NCBI RefSeq assembly: GCF_000091325.1
Contig: NC_014012.1
Span: forward strand, 3,232,500-3,296,499
Source of the DNA: Shewanella violacea DSS12
GTDB lineage: Bacteria; Pseudomonadota; Gammaproteobacteria; Enterobacterales; Shewanellaceae
DNA: 64,000 bases
Direction of reading: 5' to 3'
Position 1 is the first letter of the stretch, and each line of letters opens with the position of its first letter. The notes beneath the pieces were generated by a model that was not told the origin of the DNA, made no database searches, and saw only the letters and a list, made by a program, of their open reading frames with translations. Shown here in pieces: positions 54,801 through 62,646 of this stretch. The position numbers and the translations under genes are program-made.

Positions 54801-56145
54801 TCGTAAACAGCAAGAGGAAGAGCTTAGAAAGCTCACTAACAACGATCTGCTGACGAACCTACCCAACCGTTCAAGTTTAATGGTCACCTTAGGTAACCTG
54901 GTTAAACGTGACTCTCATCACACTCTCATGGTGCTAGATCTAGATAATTTTAAAAAAATTAATGACTCACTGGGACATCAAGTTGGTGATGAGTTACTCA
55001 TCAAAGTCGCTGGACGCATCGAAGCCGCCGTCCCTTACCATACGAGTATCTACCGCCTCGGCGGTGATGAATTCGCTATCTTAGTAGACGATAATCCGGA
55101 TATAGGATCCAGTGCTATTATCGCCAATAATGTTATCGAAGCTTTCGTCACACCATTCGAATTAACCTTAGATAAGGTAGTGGTTGGCATGAGTATCGGC
55201 ATAGTCCTGTACCCCGAAGATGACCAAAATGAACAAGCACTATTACGTAAAGCCGATATCGCCATGTACCATGCCAAATCTGCGGGTGGCAATCGCTATC
55301 AGTTCTACTCAGAGTCACTGAATCGTAACGCAATCAGACAACTTGAAGTCGAAAACTTAATCCGCCAAGGCATCAGGGAAGATCTGTTTGAAGTTTACTA
55401 TCAAGCTAAGATTAATCTTAAGAGTGGCAAGATGGCAGGTATGGAAGCTTTAGTTAGGCTAAATCATCCAGAACACGGCCTTATTCCACCGAACGATTTT
55501 ATTCCATTAGCCGAAGAGAATGGCCTGATCGTCGAGATTGGTGACATAGTCTTGAAGAAAGCCTGCTTCGCGACACAAAAATGGCGGAGTCAAGGGATCT
55601 TCAATGGACGCGTAGCCGTCAATTTGTCTTCATATCAGTTCGCCCTACCCGACTTGCAACAGCGCATCGAGTCAATTTTACGTCTAACTCAGCTGCCAGC
55701 AGCGAATTTAGAACTTGAAATAACCGAAGGCACCGTCATAAAAGAGCCAGAGAAAGCAATAAAGGTGATGCAGCAACTATCTAAGATGGGGGTTAGCCTG
55801 GCATTAGATGATTTTGGTACCGGTTACTCTTCACTTTCTTATTTGAAACGTTTTCCAATTCATACCTTGAAGATAGATAAAGCCTTCGTAGACGACATAG
55901 ATAAATCCGATCGTGATCTTAAGATGGTCGATTCAATTATTACTATCGCCCATAACATGGGACTCTCAGTTGTAGCTGAAGGTGTAGAAGACGCATCTCA
56001 ACTTAGCATTCTAAAAGCTCTAAACTGTGAAGATATTCAAGGGTTTATATTTAGCAAACCGGTCACGGAAGCTGAATTTACTAAGCTACTCAATAAGGAG
56101 TTCATCGAGCCTGCCTTAGTACAAAGCGACAGGAAAGCAATATGA
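51829..56145 (+). CDS. Periplasmic beta-propeller sensor with PAS, GGDEF and EAL domains
   Basis: 1438 residues. A signal peptide (core ISTLLLALCLFGQAQA) is followed by about 600 residues of two-component-regulator propeller repeats (ITSIAEDNDNYVWIGTVNGL is the first). Then a Y_Y_Y-like Ig domain (NYVYQMDGLSDAWVESKG), one membrane helix (about 725-742), two PAS domains (WDWDIETGQIY; ISEGMFILDSGFK), GGDEF (YRLGGDEFAIL, canonical, without the RxxD site) and EAL (MEALVRLNH, ELEITEGTV, DDFGTGYSS). A one-component sensor that makes or breaks c-di-GMP in response to a periplasmic ligand. The propeller DNA is strikingly AT-rich against the rest of the gene. Followed by the repeat-peptide genes. Confidence 0.93.
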   Translation: MMPNTVMKTISTLLLALCLFGQAQAVEEKSEQSPTKQQTSFLLNSSTYNVPEGLSQSNITSIAEDNDNYVWIGTVNGLNKFDGKVFKHYYANSNQGLPSSFIRSILFDKTNRLLVGTDNGLAVYDKLKDKFFSITSKELGHSKRIWSLSEFKSGILIGTENEVYITDFDLNVKRKYHGKFNGVKQSVYFNGHIYLRTYSGKIFKITKNNKITNIIENANDLKIINERLLVLTKDGIIDISKDNNKNININDFSHITKNNSDIFAVKSNYIYKIDKDINNILIGHFNSNGITASPNIIYRGKNSTYLTDQSLGLIVINDDNNLISSLDITRNNVWSISHVNSNVLIATDEKDLSLYGDDLNLIMTYATEFYGPKSAVMINNDIFIATTEGVISIDTESGKTITIDNDSSFVLIKDLRSNSIISGTSSGYILEYNFINKSLTKTKIDDGNPIFDIKVHEDSIFIATQGGLFQLKDNIVSTLFNSKYVVSLVGLNDYIYFGTGEGILRYDLSSNEISLIYNNKKPIFALSVNRNSIIATSIKEVIIVDTETDEVTVLTDDFGSQDEYNAHSILTLNDRTFLGGINGISYLSTRKIKDHIKNTPLPIANLEALLIFNITENVDGKILTKQLSLTDNIKLKYSDYPFTLKFNTPGNTFDQINYVYQMDGLSDAWVESKGLNSATYTNLSPGEYNFTVYAIDPLTKNHGKHRIITIVITPPWWLSPQAKFIYFMLSLIISGLIVKAILRRREVQNQIAKSEERLKLSLWGSGDEMWDWDIETGQIYRSNIWGSLEFPRDGQRSGEAGEKSNIHPMDQERVSTALNDHFDGKSDHFEAAYRVKGKSGDWVWILDRAKIVERDEKDNPLRMTGTIKNINNFKHAEEQLKLFERAIANISEGMFILDSGFKFVEVNEACCELCLKPRDKFIGEQFNFDLYPDSYSAQIRTILNQQGRWSNDVESAKGDGSSFLMELTVDAIYDELGQLSHYVGVFSDISRRKQQEEELRKLTNNDLLTNLPNRSSLMVTLGNLVKRDSHHTLMVLDLDNFKKINDSLGHQVGDELLIKVAGRIEAAVPYHTSIYRLGGDEFAILVDDNPDIGSSAIIANNVIEAFVTPFELTLDKVVVGMSIGIVLYPEDDQNEQALLRKADIAMYHAKSAGGNRYQFYSESLNRNAIRQLEVENLIRQGIREDLFEVYYQAKINLKSGKMAGMEALVRLNHPEHGLIPPNDFIPLAEENGLIVEIGDIVLKKACFATQKWRSQGIFNGRVAVNLSSYQFALPDLQQRIESILRLTQLPAANLELEITEGTVIKEPEKAIKVMQQLSKMGVSLALDDFGTGYSSLSYLKRFPIHTLKIDKAFVDDIDKSDRDLKMVDSIITIAHNMGLSVVAEGVEDASQLSILKALNCEDIQGFIFSKPVTEAEFTKLLNKEFIEPALVQSDRKAI

Positions 56146-56296
56146 AATCAACAAAAAAATCGATTACATTTAAGGAAATGATAAAGATGGCATAACAAGT
56201 GCAATTATTCTCTCAAGTGTCAAAAAATAATAATTGGCATACCTACTGACCATGTACCTCACTAACTGATGTACAAAAACTTGAGAGAAGAAGAAT

Positions 56297-56905
56297 ATGA
56301 TTAAAGTATTAGCAACGAGCATTGCCCTAGTATTATCCACTTCAACAATGGCTTTTGAAACTCCTGCGATTGACTCTAATCAAATACTTCTTGCTACTAT
56401 TTCGAATGTTAGCTTAGAGCCTATTGAGCTCGTTGGTATCCAAAATATCAAGTTCAAGCCTATCGAACTCGCTGGTATCCCAAATATCAAGTTCAAGCCT
56501 ATCGAACTCGCTGGTATCCCAAATATCAAGTTCAAGCCTATCGAACTCGCAGGAATCCCAAATATCAAGTTCAAGCCTATCGAACTCGCTGGTATCCCAA
56601 ATATCAAGTTCAAGCCTATTGAACTCGCTGGCATCCCAAATATCAAGTTCAAGCCTATCGAACTCGTTGGTATCCCAAATATCAAGTTCAAGCATATCAA
56701 ACTCGCTGGCATCCCAAATATCAAGTTTAAGCCTATTGAACTCGCTGGCATCCCAAATATCAAGTTTAAGCCTATTGAACTCGCTGGCATCCCAAATATC
56801 AAGTTCAAGCCTATCGAACTCGCTGGTATTCCAAATATCAAGTTCAAGCCTATCGAACTCGCTGGTATCCCAAATATAAGATTCATCAACCAAGAAATGG
56901 CTTAA
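56297..56905 (+). CDS. Secreted protein of twelve 13-residue tandem repeats
   Basis: 202 residues. A typical signal peptide (to about residue 19, TSTMA) and a 20-residue spacer are followed by twelve back-to-back 13-residue units with consensus FKPIELAGIPNIK (residues 40-195) and a seven-residue tail FINQEMA. The first unit is LEPIELVGIQNIK; unit 8 is FKHIKLAGIPNIK; most others are identical. No known family. Each unit has a net charge of about +1 and alternating Ile/Leu, which would suit beta-strand stacking (solenoid or fibre) or processing to short peptides at the K-F-K joints. GAGAGAAGAAG precedes the ATG. It forms an operon with the 39-residue gene 18 bp downstream. Confidence 0.75.
   Translation: MIKVLATSIALVLSTSTMAFETPAIDSNQILLATISNVSLEPIELVGIQNIKFKPIELAGIPNIKFKPIELAGIPNIKFKPIELAGIPNIKFKPIELAGIPNIKFKPIELAGIPNIKFKPIELVGIPNIKFKHIKLAGIPNIKFKPIELAGIPNIKFKPIELAGIPNIKFKPIELAGIPNIKFKPIELAGIPNIRFINQEMA
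56414..56881 (+). repeat. Twelve tandem 39-bp repeats
   Basis: The unit TTCAAGCCTATCGAACTCGC-TGGTATCCCAAATATCAAG (39 bp) is repeated with very few base changes, mostly third-position T/C or GGT/GGC. The period keeps the reading frame. At least one other plus frame and two minus frames also stay open throughout, a by-product of the repetitive unit lacking stops. High identity suggests recent expansion or ongoing homogenisation. Confidence 0.95.
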
Positions 56906-56923
56906 GGTCAGAGGAGAATAATT

Positions 56924-57043
56924 ATGTTCGATTCAATTAAGAAAGCATTAGGCCTAACTCACAAGCCAGCACGTATCAAGGTACAGCTTCCAGAAGGACT
57001 GAACCATTTAGAAGTTATACCAGCCAAAGTGTGGTGGAAGTAG
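56924..57043 (+). CDS. Small basic protein (39 residues) downstream of the repeat protein
   Basis: A 39-residue protein beginning MFDSIKKALGLTHKPARIKV and ending LEVIPAKVWWK, too short for standard gene callers. AGAGGAG is seven bases before the ATG, a strong ribosome site, and a terminator follows 50 bp after the stop, so expression as the second gene of a bicistronic unit is well supported. The N-terminal MFDSIKKALGL is amphipathic; there is no signal peptide. I do not recognise the family. It might be a chaperone or inhibitor of the repeat protein, or itself an active peptide. This is speculation from position. Confidence 0.65.
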   Translation: MFDSIKKALGLTHKPARIKVQLPEGLNHLEVIPAKVWWK

Positions 57044-57093
57044 AATGACCTTGTCCTTGAGCTGATATTCGTTCACTCATGATACAAGTACAG

Positions 57094-57118
57094 AAAAGGA
57101 GCCTAGGGCTCCTTTTTT
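57094..57118 (+). terminator. Terminator of the repeat-protein operon
   Basis: AAAAGGAGCC / GGCTCCTTTT stem with a TAG loop, followed by further T residues. It is 50 bp after the stop of the 39-residue gene. Confidence 0.9.
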
Positions 57119-57229
57119 AGTTTCTTTATTTGAGGCTTTATAACTTCTAGCGACTTCTAACCGCTTATAACTTCTTATAACTACGGATGGCTCATCAGAA
57201 CTGAACCAGAGCAGAACTAGAACTGGAAG

Positions 57230-57454
57230 TTAGAACCTTAAGGAGCCTGAAGACTTACCCACTGAACGTCGCCAAGCATAATGTTTATGGGTATTAAATA
57301 GAGGATAGGCTACAGGACCAATAAGCAGGCCTAGCAAGGTCCAGCGCTTAATGCCAAGACCAGCACGAAAAGCCAAGTTACCCATAACGAGACCCGATAT
57401 CAAGAGCACACAGATAAGGGTTACCACACTTTCTACATTTGCGAATGCTAGCAC
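57230..57454 (-). CDS. Small conserved-looking membrane protein
   Basis: 74 residues with two hydrophobic segments (about 9-28 and 36-50) and a basic C-terminus (HKHYAWRRSVGKSSGSLRF). No family recognised. A GTG start at 57454 is supported by AGGTGG seven bases ahead. It may be a small inner-membrane protein with the basic tail in the cytoplasm. It is downstream of fadJ but separated from it by a strong terminator, so it is independently transcribed. Confidence 0.6.
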   Translation of the reverse strand: MLAFANVESVVTLICVLLISGLVMGNLAFRAGLGIKRWTLLGLLIGPVAYPLFNTHKHYAWRRSVGKSSGSLRF

Positions 57455-57703
57455 TAATCTACCACCTCATATCAAAACAGAGACACATTACATCTCTTGA
57501 TAACTACCGAGTTAAGACCCGAAATAACATTGAATCCCAAAGAATGAGTTATATATCCATCAGACCTAAAGCCTCTAGCTATATAAACTATACTTTGATT
57601 TTCAGCTAACTTGACCTTAATAATACCAATCTAAAGCAACTATATTGTACAAAAAACAACTCAATAAGTGAATGAAAAACATGCGCCGATTATGTTTAGC
57701 CAC

Positions 57704-57747
57704 AAAAAATGCGGCACTATAATACCATATTATAATGCCGCATTTTT
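57704..57747 (-). terminator. Rho-independent terminator after fadJ
   Basis: AAAAATGCGGCA / TGCCGCATTTTT, a 12-bp perfect stem with an AT-rich inner arm, followed on the minus strand by a T tract. It is about 80 bp past the fadJ stop. The rest of the 57455..57828 interval shows no gene. Confidence 0.88.
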
Positions 57748-57828
57748 GACCCTAAAGGGTCCTTCTAGATGAAAGCCGTTCGAAACTAACTTAAAGCGAG
57801 CTCGAAGCTAGCTGATTCAAACTTTAGG

Positions 57829-59955
57829 TTAGTCGAAGAAACGCTGATTGCTCTCAGCCATCTCTATCAACTTATTACAAGGTGTAAATCTGTCACCGTG
57901 CTTGGCTTGGTATTTTTCTAGTTTTGCAACTAAAACCCCGGCTCCTAACGTATCAATATAATGGAATGGTCCACCTAGGAATGGCGGGAAACCAATGCCG
58001 AAGATAGCACCTATATCACCATCACGTGGTGAGGCGATAATCCCCTCTTCCAAACAACGCACAGCTTCATTGAGCATCTGCACCACACAACGCTGGGCGA
58101 CTTCAGACACTTCTGCGTTCACGCCAGGTTTCAAGCCGAGAACTTGGTAGACACTCTCGTCGACTTGCTTAGCTTTCTTCTTGGCCTTGCCAGCGTACAG
58201 ATAGAAGCCTTTACCGTTCTTACGACCCTTTCTGCCATCGCTCAGCAACTTATCAAACGCAGCAGGCGCCTTAAATCGCTCGCCTAACTCAGCTTCCAAT
58301 ATAGGGGATATCTTAGCGCCGACATCGATTCCAACTTCATCGAGTAGTGTCATAGGACCAACTGGGAAGCCAAACTTAACCAGTGCCTTGTCAAGATGCT
58401 CAACACTCTGACCTTCAAGCAGCAATTGTGCAGCTTCATTCATGTAAAGCGCTAAAATTCGATTCACATAAAAGCCAGCACCATCTTGTACAACAATAGG
58501 CGTTTTACCTTGCTTGCGAGCAAAGGCTACCGTAGTCGCTATGGTCTCTGGCGACGTTTTCTTATGAGCGATAACTTCAACCAAGGGCATCTTCTCAACC
58601 GGAGAAAAGTAATGCAGACCGATAACATTTTCAGGACGAGCAGCAGCCTCAGCAATCTGCGAGATAGGCAGTGAAGAGGTATTTGATGCAAAAATGGTGT
58701 TCTCGCCACACTCGCGTTCGACATCTTTTACCATCTGATGCTTAAGGCTCAAGTCTTCAAAAACGGCCTCTACCACGATATCGGCATATTTAATGCCGAT
58801 ATACTCAGTGGTTGTGGTCATCAGCGACATGATATTGTCTCTGGCCGATGGCGTCATATGACGACGCTTTACACCTTTATCCAGCAGTTTATAAGCATAA
58901 GAAAGTGCGTTGCTAAGCCCCTGCTCACTGATATCTTTCACTCGCGCCGGGATCTTAGCCTTACTGGTCGTCACAGAGGCAATACCGCCGCCCATAAGGC
59001 CGCCACCGAGTATCATAGCCTTGTTAACCTTGCGAGGCTTAACATCACCGGCGCCGGTCTCTTTCTTCATCTCGGTCGTGGCAAAGAAGATGCTTCTTAA
59101 TGCGGCCGACTCTTTCGACATAACCAGCTCGGCGAAATGGCTGGCTTCCACTTCCAGTCCCTTGGTTTTCCCCTTCGCCATGCCTTGACGCACACAGTCA
59201 ATAATCTTGGCAGGTGCAGGGTAATTACCTTGAGTCTTCTTCTGAACTTGCTTACCCGCCTGATCGAAGATGATATTGCGGCCAACAGCTGTGCCTTCTA
59301 GTAACTTGTTAACCAGAGACTTATTCTCCTTCTTAGGCGCTACTTTACCTTTCAGCGCCATTTTAACTGCGGTAGCTAACAGTATCGACTCGGGGACAAC
59401 ATCGTCGACCAAGCCCATCTTCAACGCTTGCTTAGGACGGATCTGCTTGCCCGTGAGCATCATATCTAACGCCGTAGTGATACCCACGAGTCTAGGTAAC
59501 CTTTGGGTTCCACCGCCGCCAGGTAGCAGGCCTAGCTGAACCTCAGGCACGCCCATCATGGTCTTACCGTTTTGGCTACATACTCTTAGATGACAAGCCA
59601 ATGCCAGCTCCAGACCGCCGCCCAGACACACGCCATCTATCGCCGCCACAACTGGGATAGATAAGGCTTCGAGTTCGTTAAATACAATATGCCCTTGCTG
59701 TGACAGTGCCTTGGCATCTTCTACCGAGGTACATGCATCTAACATGGAAATATCTGCACCGGCAACGAAACAATCTTTCTTACCTGAAGCTAAAACTAGT
59801 CCCTTGATACTGGTATCGGCTTTAATTTCAGCCAAAACCTCAGTGATCTCGGCAGCAAACTCGGTGCGCAGAGTATTCATGGTTTCACCGGGTACATCTA
59901 TCGTCAGTACAGCGATGCCATCTTCACGACGAACTAAATTAAATGTCTTTTCCAT
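57829..59955 (-). CDS. fadJ: Fatty acid oxidation complex alpha subunit FadJ
   Basis: 708 residues, bifunctional enoyl-CoA hydratase and 3-hydroxyacyl-CoA dehydrogenase. The N-terminal crotonase part has GLVLASGKKDCFVAGADISM, IDGVCLGGGLELALACH and LGLLPGGGGTQRLPRLVG. The NAD fold is AMILGGGLMGGGIASVTTSK, the catalytic His is in VIGLHYFSPVEKMPLVEVI, and the C-terminal helical part has VGPMTLLDEVGIDVG. FadJ works with FadI, here directly upstream with 5 bp between the genes (GGAG before the ATG). Partner of anaerobic or general beta-oxidation. Confidence 0.96.
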   Translation of the reverse strand: MEKTFNLVRREDGIAVLTIDVPGETMNTLRTEFAAEITEVLAEIKADTSIKGLVLASGKKDCFVAGADISMLDACTSVEDAKALSQQGHIVFNELEALSIPVVAAIDGVCLGGGLELALACHLRVCSQNGKTMMGVPEVQLGLLPGGGGTQRLPRLVGITTALDMMLTGKQIRPKQALKMGLVDDVVPESILLATAVKMALKGKVAPKKENKSLVNKLLEGTAVGRNIIFDQAGKQVQKKTQGNYPAPAKIIDCVRQGMAKGKTKGLEVEASHFAELVMSKESAALRSIFFATTEMKKETGAGDVKPRKVNKAMILGGGLMGGGIASVTTSKAKIPARVKDISEQGLSNALSYAYKLLDKGVKRRHMTPSARDNIMSLMTTTTEYIGIKYADIVVEAVFEDLSLKHQMVKDVERECGENTIFASNTSSLPISQIAEAAARPENVIGLHYFSPVEKMPLVEVIAHKKTSPETIATTVAFARKQGKTPIVVQDGAGFYVNRILALYMNEAAQLLLEGQSVEHLDKALVKFGFPVGPMTLLDEVGIDVGAKISPILEAELGERFKAPAAFDKLLSDGRKGRKNGKGFYLYAGKAKKKAKQVDESVYQVLGLKPGVNAEVSEVAQRCVVQMLNEAVRCLEEGIIASPRDGDIGAIFGIGFPPFLGGPFHYIDTLGAGVLVAKLEKYQAKHGDRFTPCNKLIEMAESNQRFFD

Positions 59956-59960
59956 GATTG

Positions 59961-61271
59961 TTACTCCACTTCTACTATCATTGCTGCACCTAAGCCACCA
60001 GCCGCACAGGCCGTGGTCAATCCAGTACCACCACCTCGGCGTTTTAACTCACGACAGACTTGGGTAATTAATCGAGTCCCCGTAGCAGCAAAGGGATGAC
60101 CATAAGCGAGTGAGCCACCTAACACATTAAACTTACTCATATCTATCTCACCTATGGCTCGGTTTCTGCCGAGTTTCTCTGCAGCAAACTTTTTCGAGGC
60201 AAACATCTGCATATTGGCAAGGGTTTGTGCAGCAAAGGCTTCATGCATCTCGATAAGGGTCAGATCTTCGAGCTCCATACCCGCACGTTGCAGTGCCAGC
60301 GGCGTCGCATATGATGGGCCCATCAGCATGTCTTCCCACACATCGATGGCAGTAAATGCATAACTCTTGATGTAACCAATGGGGTCATAGCCAAGTGCTT
60401 TAGCGCGGCTCTCACTCATCATTAACACCGCCGAAGCACCATCGGTTAATGGCGTACTGGTTGCCGCGGTAACTGTGCCATGTTTGCGATCGAACGCAGG
60501 TCTTAGTTTGGCATAGGATTCTAGGGTAGAATTTTCTCTAATATTATTATCACGATCAATAAAGCTTTTATAAGGCGCAATATGGGCTGCCATGACCTCA
60601 TCTCTAAGATGGCCCGCATTCCAGGTCTCTGTCGCAAGCGTATGAGAACGGTGTGCTAAGGCATCTTGGTCGGCGCGGCTAATGTTATAAGTCTTAGCCA
60701 TCTGCTCTGCGGTTTGGCCCATGGAAATGCCGGTAGAGAACTCAGCGACTGCTGGCGGCACCGGCAACAAATCTTTTAAACCTAAGCGTCTGAAGATAGC
60801 CAGCTTCTGACTAAATGAGCGAGCCTTGTTAAGGTCGACTAACGCATGAGCCAATCTCTTGGAGACACCTATGGGGAGCACTGAAGAGGAATCTGCGCCA
60901 CCGGCGATACCGATATCGATATTACCCGTCATAATGGACTCGGCAACATTCACAGTAGACTGAAAACTAGTGGCACATGCACGGCTAACACTGTAGGCAT
61001 CGGTGCTCACGTTCATGCCTGTTCCCAAAACAATTTCTCGGGCAATATTGGGCGCTGCAGGCATCTGAACAACCTGACCATATACAAGCTGCTCTATCTC
61101 CTTAGGATCAATCTGTGAACGAGACAGCATCTCGTTAACGACCATTTTACCCATTTCCAGTGCCGAAACACCGTGAAACGCCGTAGCTTGTTTAGCAAAT
61201 GGAGTTCTTAAACCCATTACTATCGCAATACGATCGCCCTTGGCGTTCGTTACCTGTTGTCTGTGACTCAT
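59961..61271 (-). CDS. fadI: 3-ketoacyl-CoA thiolase FadI
   Basis: 436 residues. The nucleophile Cys is in [19 protein letters not shown] (about residue 99), the other active-site residues in [19 protein letters not shown] and the closing [16 protein letters not shown]. Cleaves 3-ketoacyl-CoA in beta-oxidation. The start at 61271 ([20 protein letters not shown]) matches the family N-terminus and follows GAGGG; an upstream extension of 36 codons is unlikely and overlaps the putative FadR site. First gene of the fadI-fadJ operon. Confidence 0.96.
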   Translation of the reverse strand: MSHRQQVTNAKGDRIAIVMGLRTPFAKQATAFHGVSALEMGKMVVNEMLSRSQIDPKEIEQLVYGQVVQMPAAPNIAREIVLGTGMNVSTDAYSVSRACATSFQSTVNVAESIMTGNIDIGIAGGADSSSVLPIGVSKRLAHALVDLNKARSFSQKLAIFRRLGLKDLLPVPPAVAEFSTGISMGQTAEQMAKTYNISRADQDALAHRSHTLATETWNAGHLRDEVMAAHIAPYKSFIDRDNNIRENSTLESYAKLRPAFDRKHGTVTAATSTPLTDGASAVLMMSESRAKALGYDPIGYIKSYAFTAIDVWEDMLMGPSYATPLALQRAGMELEDLTLIEMHEAFAAQTLANMQMFASKKFAAEKLGRNRAIGEIDMSKFNVLGGSLAYGHPFAATGTRLITQVCRELKRRGGGTGLTTACAAGGLGAAMIVEVE

Positions 61272-61364
61272 TTGCCGCCCTCTTCTTATTACGTTTAGCC
61301 GATATTTAGCTATTGACGCTATTATTCCGTGCTGCTTTTTAATCTGCCTGACTGTACTGCATTT

Positions 61365-61378
61365 AACAGGTCTGACCA
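61365..61378. promoter_or_regulatory. Putative FadR operator upstream of fadIJ
   Basis: AACAGGTCTGACCA (reverse TGGTCAGACCTGTT) matches the FadR consensus half TGGTC-N-GACC-TGTT closely. About 94 bp ahead of the fadI start, where FadR would repress in the absence of long-chain acyl-CoA. Position and match are good, but binding is inferred. Confidence 0.65.
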
Positions 61379-61419
61379 TTAAAGTGTGATCTGATTCTAA
61401 CTTCTTACACCAAAGTTTT

Positions 61420-61431
61420 AAACATCTGTTT
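61420..61431. promoter_or_regulatory. Putative PsrA-type palindrome upstream of fadIJ
   Basis: AAAC-ATCT-GTTT is a perfect AAAC/GTTT inverted repeat with the N4 spacing seen for PsrA sites, flanked as T-AAACATCTGTTT-G. PsrA is a TetR-type regulator of fatty-acid degradation in Pseudomonas and Shewanella. The rest of the 61272..61665 gap contains the divergent promoters and no gene. Confidence 0.45.
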
Positions 61432-61665
61432 GGTTTTTAGACTGACATATATTATAAAAACCTTTATTAACAATGCTTAATGAAATTTATTTTGATTTAT
61501 CTTGTCCTATTTATGCATATTATAAATATCTAAATCTAGCTAAAGCGGCAATGAAGCATATGACTAAGTCATACAAGTAATATGACTTTATGCGCAAAAA
61601 GAGAATTGGTACTAGCCAAACCCTATATGAATTTTCTACCATGTCGTTGGCCTATAACTTAACTA

Positions 61666-62646
61666 ATGAAAAACAAACTGAGTAGCATCATGCCTTTAAG
61701 TCGATTTCACGCATTACGCGAATACCTAAACCAGGTCATTTTGGGACAGCCGGTCCTAACAGAAAGCTTATTAATAGCCTTGATCGCAGATGGACATTTA
61801 CTCGTTGAGGGGCCTCCGGGACTTGCGAAAACACGAGCCGTAAAAGCCCTATGTGACGGCGTAGAAGGTGACTTCCACCGAATTCAGTTTACTCCAGATC
61901 TGTTACCTGCTGATCTAACCGGAACCGATATCTATCGTGCTCAAACGGCTACATTTGAATTTGAAGCCGGACCGATTTTTCACAATCTTATCTTAGCCGA
62001 TGAGATAAACCGTGCCCCCGCCAAGGTTCAATCGGCTCTGCTGGAAGCTATGGGAGAAGGTCAGGTTACCGTAGGTAAGAATAGCTATAAATTACCAGAG
62101 CTGTTTCTGGTCATGGCGACGCAAAACCCCCTAGAGAATGAAGGGACTTATCCATTACCCGAAGCACAGCTAGATCGCTTCCTTATGCATCTCAACCTAG
62201 ATTATCCCGATGCGGAAACTGAGTTCGAGATCATGCGTATGTCACGTAAAGAAGCCTTAAAGCAAGCCGCTCCTAGCGTAGAACCTATCATTCAAAAAGA
62301 TATTTTCGAAGCCCGTGAAGAGTCACTGGAACTCTATCTTGCCGAGCCTCTAGAAAAGTACATCGTCGATATAGTCATGGCGACCAGACAACCTCAGCGT
62401 TACAGCGATGAGCTAGCCAGTTGGCTTGAATATGGTGTCAGCCCGCGAGCCACACTCGCATTAGAGCGCTGTGCCCGAGCCAGAGCCTGGTTGCAGAAAC
62501 GCGATTTTGTCTCACCGGAAGATATTCAAGCCGTGGCACCCAACGTATTGAGACACAGGTTACTGCTAAGTTATCAGGCCCAAGCCGAAGGCGTGAGCAG
62601 CGACCAAGTCATCGATTATATTTTGTCTCAAGTCGCGGTGCCTTAA
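61666..62646 (+). CDS. MoxR family AAA+ ATPase
   Basis: 326 residues. Walker A GPPGLAKTRAVKALC (about 52-66), Walker B LILADEINRAPAKVQSALLE, sensor FLVMATQNPLENEGTYPLPE and the lid domain with SPRATLALERCARARAWLQ. MoxR ATPases act as chaperones assembling or activating VWA-domain protein complexes. The start is either here or the ATG at 61690; neither has a strong ribosome site. First gene of an operon with DUF58 and DUF4381 genes, a widely conserved set that usually continues with VWA (BatA/BatB) genes. Confidence 0.92.
   Translation: MKNKLSSIMPLSRFHALREYLNQVILGQPVLTESLLIALIADGHLLVEGPPGLAKTRAVKALCDGVEGDFHRIQFTPDLLPADLTGTDIYRAQTATFEFEAGPIFHNLILADEINRAPAKVQSALLEAMGEGQVTVGKNSYKLPELFLVMATQNPLENEGTYPLPEAQLDRFLMHLNLDYPDAETEFEIMRMSRKEALKQAAPSVEPIIQKDIFEAREESLELYLAEPLEKYIVDIVMATRQPQRYSDELASWLEYGVSPRATLALERCARARAWLQKRDFVSPEDIQAVAPNVLRHRLLLSYQAQAEGVSSDQVIDYILSQVAVP

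Noticed and set aside
56380..56893. Long open frames on the minus strand and in a second plus frame over the 39-bp repeats
   Set aside because: They are by-products of a stop-free repeat unit. Only the frame from 56297 has a start, ribosome site and signal peptide.
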